Below, piece after piece: positions 11,901-22,439 of a stretch of DNA of 64,000 bases. Position numbers and translations under genes: made by a program. The notes beneath the pieces are model-generated. The model saw only the letters and a program-made list of their open reading frames with translations. It ran no database searches and was not told the DNA's origin. The DNA comes from Cercis canadensis. Its lineage: Eukaryota > Streptophyta > Magnoliopsida > Fabales > Fabaceae. Each line of letters starts with the position of its first letter. The stretch's first letter is position 1. The stretch spans positions 120,250-184,249 of the forward strand of contig QAOA01001120.1 in the NCBI GenBank assembly GCA_003255065.1, in the 5' to 3' direction.

Positions 11901-14900
11901 AGACAGTCAGACAGAAATATGTCATATTCCATAACATATCACACATAATAAGTGAGTAATTTGACACTGATGTATGTCGAGCTGGTAATTTAAAAGTATA
12001 CCATAGGAATGACCAAGAAGGGTACCACAAAATGCTCTCAATGGTTTTACATAAATAAAACTCCATAAATATACCCTAAAATGCTTTGCTCTTGACATCA
12101 AACATGATAAACAAGGAGGGGGAAACTGAAGGCATTTATCATCTTCCAGATATCTATCTCCATATGATGCATAGTTTATTCTTACATTGTGACTCCCTAA
12201 CTTTCTTCCATCTAAGTTATTTTTTCCAGTTTTCTTTGCTTTTTGTTGCTTCATTCCAGCAATCACTCAGTACCTTTCCCTTAACCATGATCAAAACAAT
12301 ATGGATGTACATTTTCTTAAATATCCAACTGTAGTTGTAATGTTTGCTACAGTATCCAAAAAATTCCTAATCTTCTTCACTCCTTGATGCTTAAATTTAA
12401 ATCCTCCAGCAATTCTCCTTGAAATGTACCTAAAATTCAGGCTTCCCTGCATCAGATTTGTAGGGGTTGATATAGGTATTTAGATAGGTAAGATGATAGC
12501 TTCTTCTGAATAGACATAATGTACTGAAGATATTAGTTACAGATTAGCTCAAACCATCCAAATGCAAGAGATAACAGAATCAGCAACAGAAATTATAAAC
12601 TAGTAGTAGCAGAATATACTTATAAAGACGGATACTAATGAACATGAGAGGTCTCCAACAAGTTCAATTCACCTTTTCCCAAAATCAGAGTACCGAGAAT
12701 GCAAATTGTAGAGAACCCAAACACAAATAGAAATTATAAAGTACTACAATTAGACATGGCAAATAAATTATAGAGCAATGCACCTTCAGAACAGAAAGAT
12801 ATGCATCTTTAAGGACAGTGTATTTTCCCACCATCGCAATTCTGACCTGCAAAGTATATATGATAGTTGTGAGCTCAATACATGGCAGTAAACAGAGAAA
12901 TGAATATCTATTCATATATTGGAGATGTTTGAGACCCACAGGTTCATGCAAGCTGTCATAAATTTTCGTCCTTTCAGTCCACTCCTTCAGATTGGGCTCT
13001 TTAGCAACACTGCAAATTAGAGGAACATCAATGGGATGACAGAAAAGATAAAGCTATAGCTTCAGTATGAATAACATCCCTAAAACATCAAATCACAAAG
13101 AGGAGGGAAAACACCAAATAAAGAATAAGTTTTTCGAACAAACCCTTGAAGGTTTAATGCTTTCAAGATCGCCTCATGCACCTTCTGGTCCTATTTGTTA
13201 CAAAAGATAAATTCCAAGGAAAGAAAAGGTTCAGGTTCTTATATGAATTAGATCACTTTTTGGAGTAAAATGAAAATAGAAAAAATCAAATAAACTATCT
13301 ATAGAGTATTCAAGAAGCTATTACAGTTACTAAATCATTCAATAAACAAATTGATTTTCATAATGAAGGTTGTTGGTATAATAATACAACCACAGAAAAC
13401 AGTTTCAGAAATACTATAAAACTACTTACTCTTAGTAGCAAAGGTATGTGCCAAATATTTGGAACATCATAGAGAGTGACTATGTTTGTCAACTGCAAAA
13501 ACAAGAGCTTGCTTAGAAAAGATGTGTAATGCTTAAGTGAAAATCAGAGAGAATTTTTAACATTTATGTCAAATTACCGGCACATGGCAAAATTGAGCAA
13601 GTTTTGCCTTAACATTTTCTTCAAGCTCCTGTCAAGGACAAGCATATATAGAATCTTTAAACCAGTATATTCTATAAAACCAGTATGACAAGGAACCAAC
13701 AAAAAGGGGAAAAAAACAAAAAAAAACAAAAACAAAAAAAAGCAAAAAGGGCAAGATACACACCTTTGTACTGCGACAAGCGAGAATATTAGGGGTGAAC
13801 CCTAATCCTCTAAGTTGCCGGACACTATGTTGAGTGGGCTTTGTTTTCTACAGATTAAATTTTTCAATAAGTACTAAAAAGATAATAATTAATTGATTAC
13901 AACAGTTGACAGGATTCATAAAGCTATGTTCTCCTCAGTTTCTTTTTAGTGAAACATAAATAAAGAACAATCAATTTAAATGAAATATTGAACAATTAGA
14001 CTAGATTGTTAATTTCTAAGTATTGCATTTTTATTTTTATTTTGATACAATCAAATATTGAATTTTATACTTGACTCTTCAGAATAAATTGTTTATTTCT
14101 GATAAAGAGTATATAAATGTTGCATTGACAAAAAAAATTGTGCAGTATACCTGTTCGCCAACAACATTGAGAACAGGTACCAGGCTGAGATGAACCAAAC
14201 AGAAGTTGCCAGGGCCTGTAACAAGAAACAATTAGGTAAAGAAACTGCTTCATCAAAGCACATCAAATAGCAAATTGGCTAGCAAGAATTACTAAACTAT
14301 GAGGTTTGAAACATGCTCAAAATTACCAACACGATATGAAAATTGGACAAGTGCCTCAATAAAAGGGGCAGACTCGATATCTCCTGCATCAAAGGAAGTT
14401 CAATTCAAATTAAATAGCTTCGAGAAAGGTTCAAAATATGGAAGACATTCTAGAACCACCATAGTACTGAGAAAACATCAATACTATTTCGACTCACAAT
14501 TTCCATATAGAAAGCAACTGCCGAATTTCTACTTCCACCTCATCTATGATTTTCATATATAAAATAAGGCAAAATTTATAATGGTAGTGAAAATCAATTA
14601 CCTATAGTTCCACCCAATTCAATGATACAAACATCAGCTGGCCCTTCATCTCCATCAACTGGTATATTTGCTACACGCTCTATCCACTCTTGGATGGCAT
14701 CTGTAATGTGTGGAACAACCTGCAATAAACCAAAGGTGACATGAAAACCAAGGCACCATGAACCATTGCAGATAGCTTTAAAAGGAAATATCAGTAATGA
14801 TTAAACGGACCTGAACAGTCTTTCCAAGATAATCTCCTCTTCTCTCCTTTTCAATGACAGACTATCAAACATCCAAACAAACAAACAAACAAAAAAATTA

Positions 14901-15923
14901 GAAAGGATTGATACAACTAGTCAGAAATAAAATCGTACACATTTAACAAAAGAGATAGGCAGTTCATTCACCTGATATATTTTTCCAGTGGTAATATTAT
15001 TGTCACGAGTTAATTTGAGGTCCAGAAAACGCTCATAGTTTCCAAGATCAAGGTCAACCTTCAACCAAAAAATAGTTAAATTAATTTTTTTTCCAAAAAA
15101 AAAAAAAGAATGCACTTATTCTCTGTTCTTATAACTGACACCGGTCACATCACCCCAGAGAACAAATAATAAAAATATCCAGTGGTATTTTAAGTGAAAT
15201 GGGAAAAAGAGGGTAAAAGAAAAAGGTGGGGGTGGAAAAAAAGAAACACCAAGTAAGTGAAGTTCAATACAATTGGTCTCAAGCCTGCATTTTATTCCTG
15301 GGCTGGAACTAGGCAATAACAAGGTAAAGGTATAGAAAATAAAAGTAAGCTAATTTTATCTACCTCACCGCCATCATCTAAGACAAACACCTCCCCATGC
15401 TCAAAAGGAGACATTGTCCCCGCATCAGTGTTCAGATAGGGATCTGCAGATAATTGATAAGTTTAAACGCAGTAAGAAAAATTTAAAGCAAAGTGTATTA
15501 TTTTACATACCATCAAACAATGGTTTCATAAGAAATACAGGGTTTGAATTGCATATATAGGATCAAAGTTAAATACTCAGCATAAAATTGAGACTGGCCT
15601 TTCTGTTAAACAAGAAAAGGAGTTCCTTTCAAATGAAACCTCACAATCAAGGGAAAGAACCAAATTCGTTATCCAGTCAGTCAATTTACTGAATGGTAAT
15701 TTTTCTATCTATAGACAGAAGTTACATAGAAATAAAAATGCATTTGCAAAAACCAAATTATTGAAAAATAAAGTGGCACTTCAATCCGAAGAAGAAGAAG
15801 GATACCAATCTTAATAGAAGTCACGCGAAGGCCACAGGCCTTGAGGACAACTCCAATACTGCTAGCTGCGACCCCTTTCCCAAGTCCACTAACAACACCA
15901 CCTGTCACCAAAACGTACTTCAT
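8983..15923 (-). CDS. CTPS: CTP synthase (glutamine-hydrolysing)
   Basis: Converts UTP, ATP and glutamine to CTP, the last step of de novo pyrimidine nucleotide synthesis in the cytosol. Exons in transcript order: 15923-15806, 15443-15364, 15058-14972, 14861-14811, 14719-14602, 14383-14327, 14215-14151, 13847-13764, 13628-13578, 13492-13430, 13190-13144, 13009-12940, 12846-12784, 11615-11526, 11434-11396, 11268-11041, 10961-10876, 10659-10611, 10524-10444, 10342-10249, 9293-8983; 643 codons. The synthetase domain begins with the P-loop [12 protein letters not shown]. The class-I glutamine amidotransferase domain has the oxyanion region GGFGDRG, nucleophile Cys398 in GICLGMQ, and His525/Glu527 in FHPE. 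The ATG at 15923 is the family start (MKYVLVTGG). The C-terminal exon encodes an Asn/Gly-rich repeat tail. A 5' UTR splice acceptor (TCTGCAG) lies just upstream, near 15967. Confidence 0.96.
8986..9100 (-). repeat. In-frame coding minisatellite in CTP synthase C-terminal tail
   Basis: Three imperfect units of about 33, 27 and 33 nt, each encoding a variant of GNG-(V/L)-(Y/H)-MDGS. The unit lengths are multiples of three, so the frame is kept. Asn-Gly-rich tails occur in plant CTP synthases as I remember them; the exact unit array may be specific to this lineage. Confidence 0.75.
9214..9285 (-). repeat. 36-nt tandem duplication at start of last CTP synthase exon
   Basis: Two adjacent 36-nt units encode [12 protein letters not shown] and [12 protein letters not shown]. 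Plant CTP synthases normally have one copy of this Ala-Ala-Ala segment following the amidotransferase domain, as far as I recall, so this looks like a lineage-specific 12-residue duplication. Confidence 0.7.
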
Positions 15924-17140
15924 TTTTTTCCTGAGTTTCAACTGTGTCCCCCACAGAAACTCGTCCTCTGCAGAGCCAAAAATGCACAGAGAAAGGGCAA
16001 CCGAGATATTAGTACTATGAAAACAACAGCATCACAGCACAAAAACACAATCTTCACTGACAAACAGACAAGGCACCAGGTGCTACTGAACTAGTTATAC
16101 TAAGACCCACTATACTAAGCCTTCCTCTGATAAAACTAGGAATGGTGACAACAATAATACAAACAATGTGCACAGTGGCGGTTTCTGGCATGACGTACCA
16201 GCTGGGATGTGGATAAGAGGGAAGCCAGTGACATAGATATCGTAGATATTGAAGCAAAATAACAAAACCCAAAATAAGAATTTTTCACTAAACGGAGAGA
16301 ATAATGAGAAACTTTGTTAGCAATGACGGGCTTTACAAGGTTCTTCTTTTACTGTTTTCCTGCAACCCCTTTATACCTCTATCTCTTTCTGGGTTGCTTT
16401 CTGGCTCCAAGGTTTCTCTCTTTATAGCCTCCAAACAAGGTAAAAACATCCCCTTGTTGGGCTTTAGAGTGACTCAATCAACCAATGAAAGGGATAATTT
16501 TAAGAGACTAGGCGGCAAATATAAGAGAAAAGCAGAAATTTTGATGTAGAAGATACCCTTTGGCACTATGAACCCAAATGCCACCCTCTTCTCCTTGTTC
16601 TTGTTTCAGGCGGCGGGTGGTGACCAAAGGAACCAGCTCTAACCTCTCTACTTAAAAAGGAAGCAAACCCACAACAAAAAAAATCTCAACTTTTTTTTTT
16701 TTTCTCTCCCCTTTTTACGGTTTTAGATTGAGAATAAAGATTAATTCTTTTTATTCCCCAATAAATTTATTTCTCTCTCTTTCTCCCTCTATTTTCTTTT
16801 AATTAATAAATAAATATAGCAGTTAACAAGTGTATCAACGTTTCAACCCTTTTTAGGGGTTTGTATCAGATTCTCTCGCACCCCTTTCCAGGAGGGGAAG
16901 AATCTTTTGCCTTTCATTGGTTGCTTCCAAAAAAGCTTCTCAAGTCTCAACCCAGAAAGAATCAAAAGATAAAAAGGCGTTCTTCCTCATTTTAGACTTA
17001 TGGTCATTCATTCACACCAGACAAATAAGAGTTTTATTAAAGCGTCTAAAGTATCACTCGGGTATTGAGAGCCTAATTAGAGTAGGAAAAAGGCTAATCA
17101 CGCTACTTTATGTTATATCATTTCATATTAGATGAAGTGA
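15924..17140 (-). promoter_or_regulatory. 5' UTR, leader intron and promoter region of CTP synthase gene
   Basis: Reading leftward, a CAG acceptor near 15967 suggests that the leader is interrupted by an intron upstream of the ATG. The region 16310-16460 is pyrimidine-rich on the plus strand and less AT-rich than flanking DNA, as is common around plant start sites. No confident TATA box; the transcription start cannot be fixed. Confidence 0.4.
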
Positions 17141-19255
17141 TACAATTGGAGCCATACAAAATTAATTAAATAGCTTCACTTAAACTAAATTATACCAATT
17201 ATGTTAATTTAAATTATTATATAAATAACCTTACTTATTAAAATAAGAGTTCACCCATTATTTTACTCTGCACTAACACACAATCACAATATGTGAATTT
17301 AATTATGCCAACATAAAAATATATTTTTTTTTTGGTACTTATATAAAAATATTTTTATACAACTTAAACTCACTCACTGATAATCTATAAACTAAATTTT
17401 GCATAAGAATATAAGTCCGTTTATATAAAAAAAAAATAATAATAATAAATCACTGACTTAATTACCAAAAGAAAGGACACACGACTTAGGCACTCCCCAC
17501 CCCAGGCCAAACCCTTGCTCCTAGCTACGTCTAATGGGGTTATGTGATTAGTGAATAAAGTAAAAAGGCATTTAAGCCCTGTGGGGTAAGACCCTACTCA
17601 CCTAATCCCTGAGATTACGTTGGTTATGTTTATATTTTACATTATCCCTTACTTAGGTTACATCTTCATCTGACCATTTCTTTTTCTTTGTTAAATATCA
17701 TAATTATAATTATATTATTATTAGAGGTTTTTTTTTTCTACAATTTTTTTTTTAATATTATATCAATGACCTATTGGATAAATTAAAAATATAAAAACAA
17801 AAATGAATCAAAGAATACACAGTTAATATAATTTAAATTTTATTAAATTTACTTAAATTTTTTTGATATAATTCAGATATTAATTCAGTAATACTTAAAT
17901 TATGTAAATTGTGTCAGACTAATATAATATAAAATTAAAATTATATAAAAAAATAAAAAAAAAATATAACATAAATCACATTTAGAGATATAGCATAACA
18001 TCTCTTATTATTATTATTATTATTATTATATGGTAGCAGTTACTGTTGAGATAGATGTGGTTTTATTTCCACATATATTGGTGAAAGTTTGAGGCATAAA
18101 AGTCATAAAAATGGTCCCAAGGCTGAAAAATAAAAAATGGTGATAAATGAAATGAATAAAATAAAGTAGTCAATCCCAAGGACACTTTGTCTTTATTACA
18201 TCTACGACTATATTGCTTCTCCTCATTTGTAACATACCAACAAACACAATCCACATGCAACTGCTACATTTCTGCTTCCCTGACTCACATGTGACTCAAC
18301 AATCATATTACTATATGCCATTTTCTAACTGCAAACACTTGTTCTTTTTTAAAACTCAAGCGGTGCACGGAAATGCCAGAGTTTCATTAACTCTTTTGAC
18401 TACACCGTAACGAAAACTTTATATTTTTCTTTTCTGCTATTTATTTTTATTTGCAAAATTACATAAAAGTCATAAACCATTAACTTATATATATTTAATA
18501 ATGATGACTCATTCTTTTGTTATTTTATTAAATATAGCAAATAATTTTTTACTGTGTACCACACCGGATAATAATAAAATAACGAAAACACTGACAAGGA
18601 AATTATGAAAGGTGTTTCCGCATGAGGCAGCAAACGGTCTATTTGATGTTGCAAGCATAAATGGATCATGTGAGTCATAAGTCATGGTCTACTCTGCTGT
18701 TAGGTGCGTTGGAACTTTGATTATGAATAGTGAATACTATGATGACAAAGCAGTATATTTGGATTCAAACCCTAAATAGTTTTTCTCTAGAATTTGTAAT
18801 TAAAAAAAAAATGAATTAGAGATATTAAAAGATGAAAAAATAAAACAAATAGATCATTTAGTTGTTTATGTTTATCATATAAAATTATTAATTATATTTT
18901 AAATTATATGATTTTTTTGTTATAAAAATGAGGGCAATTTACTAAAAAATGAGAGAGAATAGAGAGAATGGATCAATCCTTTAGTTTTTTAATTAGAGGA
19001 TGTTATTAGATTTACAAATCATTAATAACTATATAATTATTTTATTTGTATTTTAATTTTTTTTTCATGTAATTATATTGAAATATAATAATTACATATT
19101 AAATACAATGACAATATATTTTATACATGATAGTTATATATATAAATATAATAACTAATATGCATTTTAATATTTTTCAAGTGAATTAAAATAATTTTTG
19201 GCCCAAACATCGAAATCTATACATGATTTTCTCAAAAATTGAAAAAGAAATTATT
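17141..19255. other. AT-rich intergenic DNA
   Basis: Homopolymer and simple-sequence runs, including an (ATT)n tract at about 18006-18029, but no gene or well-bounded element that I can support. Confidence 0.6.
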
Positions 19256-19500
19256 CAATTGAGCTGTAAATCTATTAGTTATAAAACTCTCTTCACATGA
19301 AGATAGTCTTGTATTTGAAGTTTCTCATTGATAAAATAAGAGTTTCAAAATTTTCTCTACATAAAATTATAATTGTGGGTGCTTTGATAGTAACTCCTCT
19401 AAAGCATAAATGACTCGCCTCAAATTTAATAAGTCTGGCTTTATTCAAAAGTTAAAATTAAGCCTAAATTACTAAGTTAAAAATAAAAATAAAAAAAAAA
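19256..19500 (+). mobile_element. SINE, family A copy 1 (old, diverged)
   Basis: A 245-bp element ending in an A-rich tail at 19480-19500. It aligns along its whole length with the reverse complements of 25071-25328 and 61659-61891. Shared blocks are TTGATAAAATAAGAGTTTC near the middle and AATAAGTCTGGCTTTA near the 3' end. The 5' third has tRNA-like promoter spacing. No target duplication is visible, consistent with age. Confidence 0.65.
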
Positions 19501-19589
19501 GTTGTGGTCTACGTTACAACTAAATTCCCCCAATGAAGACGGCTTGAATCTCTCCTCGTTGCGACCTTCATGGAATTTTTTTTCTTCAA

Positions 19590-19590
19590 N
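19590..19590. other. Single N at an assembly junction
   Basis: The bases before the N (CATGGAATTT followed by a T-rich run and CTTCAA) are repeated immediately after it, so the junction looks like two overlapping contig ends placed side by side. Confidence 0.75.
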
Positions 19591-19690
19591 CATGGAATTT
19601 TTTTTTCTTCAAATGAAAATTGCATTCTTTGTCGTAATTTGCCGAACGAATTTGAATTTTATATTCATTGGTTAGGAATCATTTTCAAGT

Positions 19691-19804
19691 GAGGATCGAG
19701 TTTGGCCCAGTGATATTACTTCTGGTCTGAAGGCCGCCGGTACCTCCCCTCCCTTACCGTTTGAATCTTCTACCTACCTGTTTTTTGCCTCTAGTTCAAA
19801 AAAA
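19691..19804 (+). mobile_element. Short SINE with 14-bp target-site duplication
   Basis: A 114-bp insert ends in an A tract and is flanked by the perfect direct repeat AATCATTTTCAAGT (19677-19690 and 19805-19818). Inside are a box-A-like TGGCCCAGTGA and a box-B-like GTTTGAATC in the right order, as in tRNA-derived plant SINEs. It is much richer in G and C than its surroundings. The intact duplication implies a fairly recent insertion. It shows no similarity that I can see to SINE family A. Confidence 0.8.
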
Positions 19805-19861
19805 AATCATTTTCAAGTTGATTAATACCGTTAAACATGTAGAATTACCGCCGCTATTTAC

Positions 19862-20073
19862 GGGGATTCTATGATACTACATGAGTATGTCATACTACAC
19901 TTACGTGGCAATCATACATAATTTTTATATTTTATTAGATATAAAATATAATTTATTTAATTTTTTAAACAAACTTAAAAACAGTTAACTTGTACACATG
20001 TCATTTATTCATTGGTTATTTCTATGTAGTATGACATACTATATAAATACTAAAAGTATCTAAGAAACCTCCC
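19862..20073. mobile_element. MITE, family F copy 1
   Basis: A 212-bp AT-rich element with inverted ends: GGGGATTCTATGATACT at the left and, reverse-complemented, GGGAGGTTTCTTAGATACT at the right, each followed by the shared block GTATGTCATACTAC. Flanks GCTATTTAC and GCTCTTTAT agree at 7 of 9 bases and may be a decayed 9-bp target duplication. A second copy lies at 20213-20616. Confidence 0.65.
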
Positions 20074-20212
20074 GCTCTTTATTATAGCCTATTGGTTTGG
20101 TTTTTTTTTTTTTTTAACTTATGACTCTAAATTTCAATAAAAAAAATTAATAATTAATTTATTTTACAACATACTTGTATTATGGTGATTACATTTACAA
20201 TTAAAAAAATAA

Positions 20213-20616
20213 AAAATGTATGATATTATATGAATATGTCATATTATACTGATGTAATAAGCATACTTAATTTTTATATTTTATTATATATAAATATAAT
20301 TTATCTTATTTTTTCAAACAAACTTAAAAATAATTTATTTGTATACATATCATTCATATATTGACTATTCACGAACAAGCGTGTAGATCATCTGGTAAGG
20401 AGGTGTTCTAGCTTAACCAAGGGTCTCAGTTTTGAGCCTTTGGGTATGTAGTTGCGTCTGTTATAAGAGTTTTGTCACCCTTGTGGTATTTCTCGACTCG
20501 AAATCGGATTAGTCGAGCGAAGCCCGGACATTGGTGAGAAATTAAAAAATATATTGATTATTTTCATGTAATATGATATACTATTTAAATACTAAAAATA
20601 TTTAAAAAATCTCCTT
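20213..20616. mobile_element. MITE, family F copy 2, interrupted by a SINE
   Basis: Collinear with 19862-20073 (shared TAATTTTTATATTTTATTA, CAAACTTAAAAA, ACTAAAA(A/G)TAT) but more diverged and split by the SINE at 20370-20550. Removing the insert and one target copy restores the length of copy 1. Confidence 0.6.
20370..20550 (+). mobile_element. tRNA-derived SINE nested in a MITE
   Basis: A 181-bp insert with a box-A-like TAGATCATCTGGTAAGG, a box-B-like GTTTTGAGCCT, a G/C-rich body ending CGAAGCCCGGACA and a short A-rich tail. Flanking repeats ATATTGACTATT (20358-20369) and ATATTGATTATT (20551-20562) differ at one base and represent the target duplication. The body resembles SINEs known from many eudicots with a 3' region containing AGTCGAG and GCCCGGACA. 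Confidence 0.8.
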
Positions 20617-22259
20617 AAAAAAATTCAAATAAAAAAATAAAAAAAAATCATTCTTATAACTAAAAATACTCTCAAGTAAACTAAAGCCCTCTCTCATTTT
20701 ATGAACTCATGTTGAACCACAAACATGTAAAAATTTTAATTTTTTTTAAACACAAGCACAGATAAGACATAACATAACTAACTTCAACGAAATTTTTAGA
20801 GCGAAGAGTGTCGCGAAACTGACGTGGCTGGGTGTGTTGATGAATATGTCATTATCTGGCACCGTAGACTTGACACGCAGACGTGTGATGTTTTGTGTCA
20901 TTAACAGACAGCTTTTACCACATGTTTCGATTATTTGAGTAACTGTACAAATTACACATGCATGTGCAATTGCACAGGAGGCAGAAAGAGAAAAAATGGA
21001 ACAATTTCTCTCGAATCCAAATACGATAAAATAATGGACCACTTGAAAAACAAAAGCCAACTTAAAATTGTCTTTGACGTGGAATTATTAATTAAATTAG
21101 AACATCTTTGATAGCAAAAATTAATTGATGCTAAATTAATTGATTTATAAACAATATCAAACACCTAGGACCTCCCATCTCGGAATATCCTTTCTCCCAT
21201 ATATGGTTTAAAAAATAATAATTTTTTTAGTGGGAAACTTTCAATATAATTATTTCTGAAGAACCTTTTTAAAAAAAGTTTCCTTTATTTTTCATCAATA
21301 AATTCCTAAGCATTTAAATAATTTGATCTGTAAATTATATCATATGATCATTTATCTATATTCAGCTTTCGTGCTGCTAGAATAGAGTAGTTTTTATCCA
21401 ATTGATTGTTTTTAACTTATACATTGAAGGGAAACGAATTAATACTACTCTACATTTTCTTTTCNTAATACTACTCTACATTCTCTTTGCTTTTTCTTGT
21501 TAAATAGGATATATTATACATTATGAAATTATATTGGGAAAATTATCACAGGGCAAGATTTGAGATTACTTTTAAGGATTGATATGAAGAATAGTAACAA
21601 CTTCTTAAACTCAATAAAGATAAAATTTACACATTAAAAAAAACAAAATTTAAATTGATTAATCACTTTTTACTTTTAGAGTTTTAAAATTTTATAAATC
21701 ATACTTTTCAACCATTATAAAATTTCACACTAAGTCGTTTTAAACAAATAATGTTAACAACCATTACTTAATTTTTTTTTACTTTTTTTTTTAGTTAACA
21801 ACCATTACTTTGNCTTTTTTTTTTTTAGTTAACAACCATTACTTTGTTTTTGGTGCTTAACAACCACTACTTTTTCTTTTTTCCATAACAACTACACTAC
21901 TTTACATAAACCAAGTTTTGAACTTGACTGATAAAAAAAAAAAGTTTTGAACTTGAGACTTAAAAGTTAGGTTATAATTATCATAGTCAAACATTCTTTT
22001 TACTACAAGGTGAATTTACTTATCATTTCACAATTAAATATAATTCACAATTAAATATAACTGTAATGAACTCTAAGGGTTTGCTATAGTGATAAGGATA
22101 CAATAAGCTTAAGCTAATTAAGGTTCAAAACACTTGAGTCATTGAGTATTGCATATTTTATTACAAAGATTTTATGTTCAAATCATATTCATGGAGTGAA
22201 ATTATGAAAGGAAATAAAGTATTGTTTATTCTGTAATCTTTAATAATTAAACTTAACAA
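20617..22259. other. AT-rich intergenic DNA with two assembly Ns
   Basis: No gene supported. Single Ns occur at 21465 and 21813, both flanked by duplicated sequence (TAATACTACTCTACATT and TTAGTTAACAACCATTACTTTG). A 104-codon minus-strand open frame (20746-21060) has no domain signature. Confidence 0.6.
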
Positions 22260-22439
22260 CCAATGAAGGTTGGCCTGAGTGGAAGAGGCTTTGGTTGCTT
22301 AAGTAAGTGGTCTAGAGTTCGAGCCCTTGTGGATGCAACAAATTTTTTTGAGAGAGGTCCCCGATTAATAGCGTCCAACCATCCTTCGAAAGATTAGTCC
22401 TAGGCAATACTTGGAGATATCTTGGGAAACCAAAAAAAA
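22260..22439 (+). mobile_element. tRNA-derived SINE with target-site duplication
   Basis: A 180-bp insert with a tRNA-like head: TGGCCTGAGTGG (box A) and GAGTTCGAGCCC (box B). It has a G/C-richer body and an A tail, and is flanked by TAAACTTAACAA at 22248-22259 and 22440-22451. The head looks like a leucine- or serine-type tRNA, but there is no complete cloverleaf, so it is not a tRNA gene. Confidence 0.78.

Noticed and set aside
22260..22345. tRNA gene
   Set aside because: Box A and B are present but arms do not pair into a cloverleaf, and the sequence continues into a SINE body with A tail and target duplication.
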